The notes under the pieces: model-generated
Database searches by the model: none
Seen by the model: only the letters and a program-made list of their open reading frames with translations
What the model was told of the DNA's origin: nothing
In this document: positions 61,376 through 64,000 of the stretch, in pieces
How the letters are laid out: every line of letters starts with the position of its first letter
Numbering within the stretch: the first letter of the stretch is position 1
Position numbers and translations under genes: made by a program
Assembly (NCBI GenBank): GCA_020027475.1
Contig: JAHRAZ010000128.1
Coordinates: 1-64,000 of the forward strand
Source: Microthrixaceae bacterium
GTDB taxonomy: Bacteria; Actinomycetota; Acidimicrobiia; Acidimicrobiales; Microtrichaceae
Reading direction: 5' to 3'
Length of the DNA stretch: 64,000 nucleotides

Positions 61376-61827
61376 TGGGAAAGAAATCGTCCAAACGGAA
61401 CATGAAGCAGGCCGAGAGCACTCGGCGCATCAAGAAGAAGACTTCCGTTCTGGATTCCGAGAAGATTGAGTACGTCGACTGGAAAGACGTGGACCTTCTT
61501 CGTCGGTTCATGTCCGATCGGGCCAAGATTCGTGCCCGCCGGGTCAATGGCAACAGTTCTCAACAGCAACGTGCAGTGGCGAATGCGATCAAGAACGCTC
61601 GTGAAATGGCACTGTTGCCGTACACCAGTCGCGTAACCACACAGCGTGGAGGCAAGGATCGCCGTGGTAGGGGAGATCGCCGGGATCGCCCACCCCGTGA
61701 TGATGACCGTGGTGACAGCCGCCGCGATGACAACCGCGACGAACGTCCGGCAGATGATGCTGCACCTGCAGCAGACAATGCCGGAACTCCGAAGGCCGTA
61801 GGGTCCGTCGAGGAGGCAACACAGTGA
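61375..61827 (+). CDS. rpsR: Ribosomal protein bS18 with long Arg/Asp-rich tail
   Basis: 150 residues; bS18 is normally about 80. Residues 1-85 are the standard protein ([31 protein letters not shown] and [18 protein letters not shown]). Then about 60 residues follow of low complexity, [17 protein letters not shown] and [20 protein letters not shown], ending in an acidic Ala-rich piece. The frame is open to the GTGA overlap with rplI, so the tail looks genuine. It may reach outside the ribosome platform. Confidence 0.93.
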   Translation: MGKKSSKRNMKQAESTRRIKKKTSVLDSEKIEYVDWKDVDLLRRFMSDRAKIRARRVNGNSSQQQRAVANAIKNAREMALLPYTSRVTTQRGGKDRRGRGDRRDRPPRDDDRGDSRRDDNRDERPADDAAPAADNAGTPKAVGSVEEATQ

Positions 61828-62279
61828 GCCAGGTGAGAGTAATTCTTCGCGGCGACGTTGAAGGCGTGGGCCATCGCGGTGAGGTCGTCGAGGTTTCCAA
61901 GGGTTACGTCAGGAACTATCTTGAGCCTCTGGAGCTGGCGATTGCCGCAACCCCCGGTGCTCTCGCTCAGGCCGAAGCCATGCGCAAGTCGCGAGACGTA
62001 CGTGACGCCGCAGCGCGTGAGTCAGCCGAAGAGATTGCACGGGTGATGGTCTCCAAACAAATCGTTGTAACCGCTCAAGCGGGGGACTCCGGCAAGCTGT
62101 TCGGTTCCGTGACGGCCTCCGAGATCAGTGAGGCTGTGTCCGAGCAGGCTGGATTCGAAATTGATCGCAAGGCAATCCGCCTCGAAGATCCAATCAAGGC
62201 CGTCGGCGATTATCACGTGATGGCGCGACTGCACTCCAGTGTTGAGTTCCCACTCAACATCGAGGTTGTCGCTGGCTGA
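61824..62279 (+). CDS. rplI: Ribosomal protein bL9
   Basis: 151 residues from a GTG overlapping the rpsR stop by 4 nt (GTGA). N domain: [40 protein letters not shown]. Connecting helix [30 protein letters not shown] and the C domain [26 protein letters not shown]...[15 protein letters not shown] are all as expected. Binds 23S rRNA near the L1 stalk. Followed by a strong hairpin terminator. Confidence 0.98.
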   Translation: MSQVRVILRGDVEGVGHRGEVVEVSKGYVRNYLEPLELAIAATPGALAQAEAMRKSRDVRDAAARESAEEIARVMVSKQIVVTAQAGDSGKLFGSVTASEISEAVSEQAGFEIDRKAIRLEDPIKAVGDYHVMARLHSSVEFPLNIEVVAG

Positions 62280-62299
62280 CGTCAGAACTTGAGGGTTTG

Positions 62300-62334
62300 C
62301 ACAATGGGCATCACCTCAGGTGATGCCCATTGTG
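62300..62334 (+). terminator. Strong hairpin after rplI
   Basis: cacaatgggcatcacc (62300-62315) pairs with ggtgatgcccattgtg (62319-62334), a perfect 16-bp stem with a 3-nt loop, followed by gtttat. It probably ends the rpsF-rplI transcript; the U-tract is weak. Confidence 0.85.
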
Positions 62335-62348
62335 GTTTATGACAAGAG

Positions 62349-62378
62349 TTACCCACAGTTGTCCACCCTTGATCCACA
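62349..62378. promoter_or_regulatory. Three phased DnaA-box-like sites before dnaB
   Basis: ttacccaca (62349-62357), ttgtccacc (62359-62367) and tgatccaca (62370-62378), all same orientation, 10 and 11 bp apart. The spacing of one helical turn puts them on one DNA face, 60-90 bp before the dnaB ATG. Confidence 0.5.
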
Positions 62379-62438
62379 GGAGATTCACGGGCTTGTCCTC
62401 TGGATGCCCACAGGTGGTTACGTGCACAATTGACTCCA

Positions 62439-64000
62439 ATGTCGCAACCACAGGATCTGGGTACTGGAATCGGGCTCGGCGAGCAGCGGATACCACCACA
62501 CAACATTGGCGCCGAGGAGTCCCTGCTAGGGGCAATGCTTCTCTCTCCCCAGGCAATTTCAGCCGTGGCGGGGAAGGTCTCCCCCGACGATTTCTACAAA
62601 CCAGCGCATCGGCACGTCTTCGACGCGATCCAGGCCCTCTCCGCAGACGGTCGAGGAGTTGATCCCGTCACGGTGTCAGAGGAACTCCAGCGGCTTGAGT
62701 TGCTTGAATCCATCGGCGGTTCCGCCGAACTGCTGACACTTCAGGCGCGGACGCCAGCCATCACAAACGCTGAGTATTACGCCAACATCGTGGCCGAGAA
62801 GGCGTTGCTCCGACGGTTGATCTCGGCCGCCCGGGAAGTAGGGGAGCTCGGATACGCACCTCTGGATGATGTGGACAAGACGATTGATCAGGCTGAGAGT
62901 GCGATATTCGCCGTAGCCCAACGACGCGAGAGTGAAACCATCCGACCAATGAGCGAGTTGGTCAGCCCCGGAATCGACCGACTTGAGGAACTGCAGGAAC
63001 GAAAGCAGGCGGTCACCGGTACGCCCACCGGATTCACGCGGCTCGATCGCCTGCTGTCCGGCATGCAGCCGAACTCCCTTTCGATCGTCGGAGCCCGACC
63101 TGGTGTGGGAAAGACGGCCTTTGCCCTGTCCATGGCGGCGCATGTCTCGATCAGGGAGCAGCTGCCGGTGCTCTTCTTCTCGTTGGAGATGAGCCGCCTC
63201 GAACTCACCTACAGGCTCCTGTCGGCGGAGGCGAAGGTGCAATCCACCAAGTTCCGTCACGCCAACATGAACTCACGCGACTGGCAGAAGATCAATCAGG
63301 CCGGCGACGAGTTGTCCCGCGCCACCATGTGGATCGACGACAATCCGGCTGTCTCCTTGATGGAGATCCGCGGCAAGGCCCGGCGTTTGCAGGACCGATT
63401 GGGTCAGAAGCTGGGACTCATCGTGGTGGACTACCTGCAACTGATGCAGGGACGCGGTGGAGCCGAAAGTCGTCAGGTGGAAGTGTCAGAGATCAGCCGT
63501 GGCCTGAAGGTGCTGGCCAGGGAACTGCAAGCCCCGGTGATGGCACTGTCACAGCTGTCCCGTCAGCTGGAATCACGGACGTCCGACCGTCGTCCACAAC
63601 TCTCCGACCTGCGCGAGTCCGGCTGCCTCACTGCTGACACGCGCCTGCGGCGAGCAGACGACAATACGGAGATCACACTTCGCGATCTGGTGGAAAAGGA
63701 CCTGACAGGTATTCCCGTGTGGAGTCTGGATAAGGACTGGAGGATGGTGCCGGCCACGCTCACCAAGGCATTTCCCAGCGGCACCAAAGAGGTCTTCCTG
63801 CTTCGAATGGCCTCGGGTCGCGAGGTCAAGGCGAGCGCCAATCATCCGTTCCGGACGATTCTTGGATGGCGGCGACTCGACGAACTCAAGGTCGGATCCA
63901 GACTCGCCGTCCCGCGACTCATCCACCCTCCGGAAAACCTCGTGTCGGCCGATCGGGAAAGGCTCGATGACTGGGTCAACCACGTGTGTCAGGGATCACC
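62439..64000 (+). CDS. dnaB: Replicative DNA helicase DnaB with intein (cut by window end)
   Basis: From ATG 62439 the N-terminal domain (IPPHNIGAEESLLGAMLLS...DFYKPAHRHVFDAI) and RecA-like domain (SIVGARPGVGKTAFALSMA; FSLEMSRLELTYRLLS; LGLIVVDYLQLMQGRGG; MALSQLSRQLESR) are normal up to SDLRESG at residue 395. There a Cys starts an intein: CLTADTRLRRADDNTEITLRDL (block A) and REVKASANHPFRTILGW (block B), then KVGSRLAVPR. The window ends 125 residues into the intein. The 5'-3' helicase works at the fork, probably loaded by the DUF721/DciA protein. The intein must excise to restore the helicase. Confidence 0.95.
   Translation, partial: MSQPQDLGTGIGLGEQRIPPHNIGAEESLLGAMLLSPQAISAVAGKVSPDDFYKPAHRHVFDAIQALSADGRGVDPVTVSEELQRLELLESIGGSAELLTLQARTPAITNAEYYANIVAEKALLRRLISAAREVGELGYAPLDDVDKTIDQAESAIFAVAQRRESETIRPMSELVSPGIDRLEELQERKQAVTGTPTGFTRLDRLLSGMQPNSLSIVGARPGVGKTAFALSMAAHVSIREQLPVLFFSLEMSRLELTYRLLSAEAKVQSTKFRHANMNSRDWQKINQAGDELSRATMWIDDNPAVSLMEIRGKARRLQDRLGQKLGLIVVDYLQLMQGRGGAESRQVEVSEISRGLKVLARELQAPVMALSQLSRQLESRTSDRRPQLSDLRESGCLTADTRLRRADDNTEITLRDLVEKDLTGIPVWSLDKDWRMVPATLTKAFPSGTKEVFLLRMASGREVKASANHPFRTILGWRRLDELKVGSRLAVPRLIHPPENLVSADRERLDDWVNHVCQGS
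63624..64000 (+). mobile_element. DnaB intein, N-terminal part
   Basis: The nucleophile Cys codon is at 63624-63626, directly after the Gly of SDLRESG, a known DnaB intein insertion site. Block B is SANHPF with the catalytic His. The following VGSRLAVPRL segment is typical for inteins that carry a LAGLIDADG endonuclease; whether one is present lies outside the window. Confidence 0.93.

Overview
The window looks like the replication-origin region of a high-GC actinobacterium plus one flank. Gene order around the origin (gyrA-gyrB-DUF721-recF-dnaN-oriC-dnaA-rpmH-rnpA-yidD-yidC-jag-rsmG-parA-parB, then cwlM-trxA-trxB-anti-sigma-sigM-kinase-DUF6049 and pcnA) matches the core known from Mycobacterium and other Actinobacteria. 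DUF5318, ponA-type PBP, rpsF-ssb-rpsR-rplI-dnaB also follow the mycobacterial order. F420-type (LLM) oxidoreductase, PF10118 protein, sulfotransferase and several crotonases on the left point towards Acidimicrobiia or a relative. That placement is inference; no 16S gene is present.

Left accessory part (1-26.5 kb). It holds an adenylate-cyclase/NB-ARC/TPR regulator, MetY, an SDR-sulfotransferase-alkylsulfatase-like operon divergent from a zinc dehydrogenase, a PF10118 protein, an amidohydrolase preceded by two strong inverted repeats, a flavodoxin-like protein, a PEBP lipoprotein, a phytanoyl-CoA dioxygenase-like protein, a Dabb protein, a tightly overlapped MarR-lipoprotein-crotonase-crotonase operon with a palindromic operator, an ECF sigma/anti-sigma pair, a decayed D-aminoacylase-type amidohydrolase, an LLM oxidoreductase-thioesterase pair, a HisN-like phosphatase, a FliA/WhiG-like sigma factor, a Rossmann-fold protein and a small membrane protein.

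Origin part (26.6-43.4 kb). tRNA-Ile(GAT), DUF3566, a TadE-like small protein coupled to gyrA, gyrA, gyrB, DUF721/DciA, recF and dnaN are read leftward. oriC lies between dnaN and dnaA, and DnaA-box-like sites also lie upstream of dnaA, gyrB and dnaB and downstream of parB. Rightward of dnaA come rpmH, rnpA, yidD, yidC, jag, rsmG, two perfect parS palindromes, parA and parB. Most genes on each side point away from oriC, except the cwlM-to-GNAT block.

Right part (43.4-64 kb). A leftward block (GNAT, DUF6049, Ser/Thr kinase, sigM, anti-sigma, small membrane protein, trxB, trxA, cwlM-like pseudo-amidase) combines cell-wall control with thiol redox. The kinase sits where mycobacteria have the MurJ-pseudokinase fusion, but no MurJ part is present. 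A rightward block follows: HDAC-like deacetylase, CCA-adding/poly(A) polymerase-family protein, USP, DUF5318, bifunctional PBP, panB, and the rpsF-ssb-rpsR-rplI operon ending in a strong hairpin. The window ends inside dnaB, which is interrupted by an intein at the Walker-B-distal SDLRESG site.

The most unusual window-wide signal is a scatter of at least 14 short tandem duplications (period 11-16 bp, about two copies), several of them covering or touching stop or start codons.
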